Part shown: piece after piece, positions 31,506-32,780 of the stretch
How positions within the stretch are numbered: the stretch's first letter is position 1
Layout of the letters: the number at the start of each line of letters is the position of its first letter
Source: Clostridia bacterium
GTDB lineage: Bacteria; Bacillota; Clostridia; Oscillospirales; Acutalibacteraceae
NCBI GenBank assembly: GCA_017517135.1
Contig: JAFXAK010000032.1
Location: 1-32,780 of the forward strand
Length of the DNA stretch: 32,780 nucleotides
Direction of reading: 5' to 3'
Position numbers and translations under genes: made by a program
The notes under the pieces: model-generated
Told to the model about the DNA's origin: nothing
The model's database searches: none
Seen by the model: the letters and a program-made list of their open reading frames with translations, nothing else

Positions 31506-32450
31506 ATGTTACCCGAAATTGATATTGAATTTTTAGGAGAAGATTTAACGCAAACTGCAGATATTCAAAATGAAATCAATCGTGCAAAAGCATTCATAAA
31601 TTTGGAACGCTGGGAAAATGCCGAAAAAATTTACAAAAATCTTTCAGACCAACATCCCGAATCACCTTGCGGTTGGTTTGGTTTGGCAAGAGTGATTTCT
31701 CTTGATTTCACACGGATTGATTTGTTAGAAAAAAGAGTAACCACACCGCAATTTGACAAAATCAAACAGTATATCGAATATTGCGAAAAAACAACCGATG
31801 AATTCAGAAAAGGCGAATATCAAAAACTGTTTGAAGCATATTCTTTTCTTTGTGAAAAACATTTTGCAGAGATATGCAGGAACAAATTCTGTTATGTAAT
31901 TGAAGCTTTAGAAGAAGCGGAAGCTGTATCAGTCGCCAATTGTCCGCAAAACAAATCAGCTGAACAATATGTGATTGAATCACTCGGGCTTCTGTTAGAC
32001 GAACTTGTTCACGACAAAAGTGTTGATTTTTACAATTACGATTATCACAGAATGGTCGATATCAGCAAAAGATTTCCGAGTATTGCACTGATTCAGGTGC
32101 ATACAAATATTATATATGAATTTTTACAGACAAATCATTACCGCCACAGAAAGAAAAATCCTGAATATTCATTAACCTTTGCTATAAAGAACCATGTCCC
32201 TGACCTGTTCAAGGATACGGAATTTGATTCGTATGCAGCAGATATGCTTCGTGTTTTTCCACGTTTTATGAAAGTATTGAGAATAAAAATCGGAGATATT
32301 GAGTCCGTTGTACCGCAGGAATATTTCCGTATTGTTGCACTCCAATATGAAGAAGCAAAAAAACGCGAGCAGAAAGTAAAAGTAAGCAATGCAAAGACTA
32401 AAAAAAGCATAAGCTTATGCCTATTCTTCTGCCTGTCACAATTCTGTTAA
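31506..32450 (+). CDS. TPR-containing protein, C-terminus probably frameshifted
   Basis: Protein of 314 residues in the uninterrupted frame. A TPR-like helical pair near the N-terminus (EINRAKAFINLERWENAEKIYKNLSDQHPESPCGWFGLARV, about 22-62) indicates a protein-protein interaction scaffold; the rest is mainly helical and charged. Start fixed by AAAAGGAG 8 bases upstream. After the run of seven A at 32399-32405 the frame ends in an atypical Cys/Phe-rich tail (LCLFFCLSQFC), whereas the -1 frame continues for 65 codons with a clear membrane segment. The original protein was probably a C-terminally membrane-anchored TPR protein. No other function can be read. Confidence 0.7.
   Translation: MLPEIDIEFLGEDLTQTADIQNEINRAKAFINLERWENAEKIYKNLSDQHPESPCGWFGLARVISLDFTRIDLLEKRVTTPQFDKIKQYIEYCEKTTDEFRKGEYQKLFEAYSFLCEKHFAEICRNKFCYVIEALEEAEAVSVANCPQNKSAEQYVIESLGLLLDELVHDKSVDFYNYDYHRMVDISKRFPSIALIQVHTNIIYEFLQTNHYRHRKKNPEYSLTFAIKNHVPDLFKDTEFDSYAADMLRVFPRFMKVLRIKIGDIESVVPQEYFRIVALQYEEAKKREQKVKVSNAKTKKSISLCLFFCLSQFC
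32399..32420 (+). other. A7 run followed by a perfect palindrome at the frame break
   Basis: Seven A are followed directly by GCATAAGCTTATGC, a perfect 14-base palindrome. Reading one base twice here joins the TPR frame to the membrane-segment frame. It could be a one-base deletion, polymerase slippage or programmed -1 shifting; the run does not form the best -1 heptamer in the zero frame (T AAA AAA). Confidence 0.5.
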
Positions 32451-32611
32451 TTGCATTAGGCTTTGAGTTTTTTACTGAACCCTCCTTTGTGGAAGCCGCA
32501 ATTGAAACAATACCGGTTGCAACACCTGTAATAGAAACTTTAGCAAGCATTTTCACCACAATACAGGACTTTGTTATAAATTTTCTGCAAGATTTAGATA
32601 TGTTAATTTAA
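32406..32611 (+). pseudogene. Out-of-frame C-terminal extension with a membrane segment
   Basis: In the -1 frame relative to the TPR gene, KKHKLMPILLPVTILLIALG gives positive charges then a 20-residue hydrophobic segment, followed by an acidic amphipathic tail (about 45 residues, ending LQDLDMLI). The ATG at 32417 has no SD, so an independent gene is less likely than the displaced tail of the TPR protein. Confidence 0.5.
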
Positions 32612-32699
32612 CAAAAATGAGGCTGTTGCAAATCCGAAGAGTGATGTGCTCCCTGTCAAGTAGACAGACGAAATAACAAAAATAGTAGTTAATCTATCC

Positions 32700-32735
32700 A
32701 TTCCCCATCCCTCCTGTACAGGAGGGATGGGGAAT
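32700..32735. repeat. Perfect 36-base palindrome at the IS transposase end
   Basis: Both halves read ATTCCCCATCCCTCCTGT from either strand, with no loop bases and TGTACA at the centre. It starts 2 bases after the transposase stop codon (minus strand). It could stop transcripts leaving or entering the element, although no T run follows. Confidence 0.8.
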
Positions 32736-32737
32736 TC

Positions 32738-32780
32738 TCATGAGGCGAATGCTGCATGGTATTCCATTGGTGTCATACAA
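32738..32780 (-). CDS. Transposase C-terminus (partial)
   Basis: Only the last 13 codons are present. They read CMTPMEYHAAFAS, which resembles the C-terminal GMTPxEYR-type end of IS3-family OrfB transposases. Too short for a firm assignment; the start lies outside the window. Confidence 0.5.
   Translation of the reverse strand, partial: CMTPMEYHAAFAS

Larger units (their letters stand above)
32642..32780 (-). mobile_element. End of an IS3-like insertion sequence (continues outside window)
   Basis: The region from TGATGTGCTCCCTGTCAAG onward, with the short dyad TGTC-AAGTA-GACA (about 32653-32665), resembles terminal sequence of IS150-group IS3 elements, and the end of a transposase gene lies next to it on the minus strand. 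The bulk of the element is beyond the window edge, so family and boundaries are tentative. Confidence 0.5.

Noticed and set aside
32417-32611. Independent 64-residue membrane protein gene
   Set aside because: No ribosome binding site before its ATG and direct overlap with the TPR gene end; a displaced C-terminus explains it better.
1-32780. CRISPR array, tRNA or rRNA genes
   Set aside because: No regularly spaced direct repeats and no recognisable tRNA or rRNA sequence on either strand.

Overview
The window looks like chromosomal DNA of a spore-forming, anaerobic gut-type Clostridia (Oscillospiraceae/Ruminococcaceae-like). The grounds are AT-rich Firmicutes-style promoters and ribosome binding sites, the gene order rplS - signal peptidases - rbgA - rnhB - yraN, a sporulation protein YunB, intracellular glycosidases of families GH27 and GH95, and IS200/IS605 and IS3-like insertion-sequence remnants at the two ends. 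This is inference from gene content; no rRNA or tRNA is present to place it.

Layout. 1-440: 3' end of an IS200/IS605 element. 444-3696 (minus): three-gene operon of a GH101-like glycosidase, a parallel beta-helix protein and an alkaline-phosphatase-fold hydrolase, divergent from a metallophosphoesterase (3881-4705). 4766-7375 (minus): operon of a macrodomain-HTH protein, an ADP-ribosylglycohydrolase and a vWA protein, starting from a consensus promoter and carrying an internal terminator. 7581-8762: a nuclease-fold protein and a YgjP-type metallopeptidase. 8793-9662: membrane-bound XRE regulator. 9826-12001 (minus): a degenerate RecQ-like protein followed by a Gfo/Idh/MocA oxidoreductase, divergent from yfcE. 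12869-16364: rplS, two signal peptidases I, rbgA, rnhB, yraN. 16706-22660: oligopeptide ABC transporter oppB-C-D-F plus a substrate-binding lipoprotein. 22748-26220 (minus): topB with an unknown coupled partner, and yunB. 26369-30362: GH27 and GH95 glycosidases. 30434-32611: a small accessory module (HTH regulator, 40-residue Cys-rich protein, 157-residue unknown, TPR protein), followed by an IS3-like end.

The most unusual object is the peptide-binding lipoprotein at 20858-22660. It has the sequence motifs of the OppA/SBP_bac_5 family in circularly permuted order: the normally C-terminal segment sits directly after the lipobox and the normally N-terminal segment follows it. The frame is continuous, and a good start and terminator flank it.

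Other points of interest are the ADP-ribose operon with its attenuator-like terminator; a RecQ-family protein that has lost its ATPase motifs; a GH27 enzyme with a carbohydrate-binding-like domain inserted in its barrel; and the right-hand accessory module, where two promoters carry inverted repeats built from the same half-site (TATRCTCT), suggesting a small regulon of the local HTH protein.
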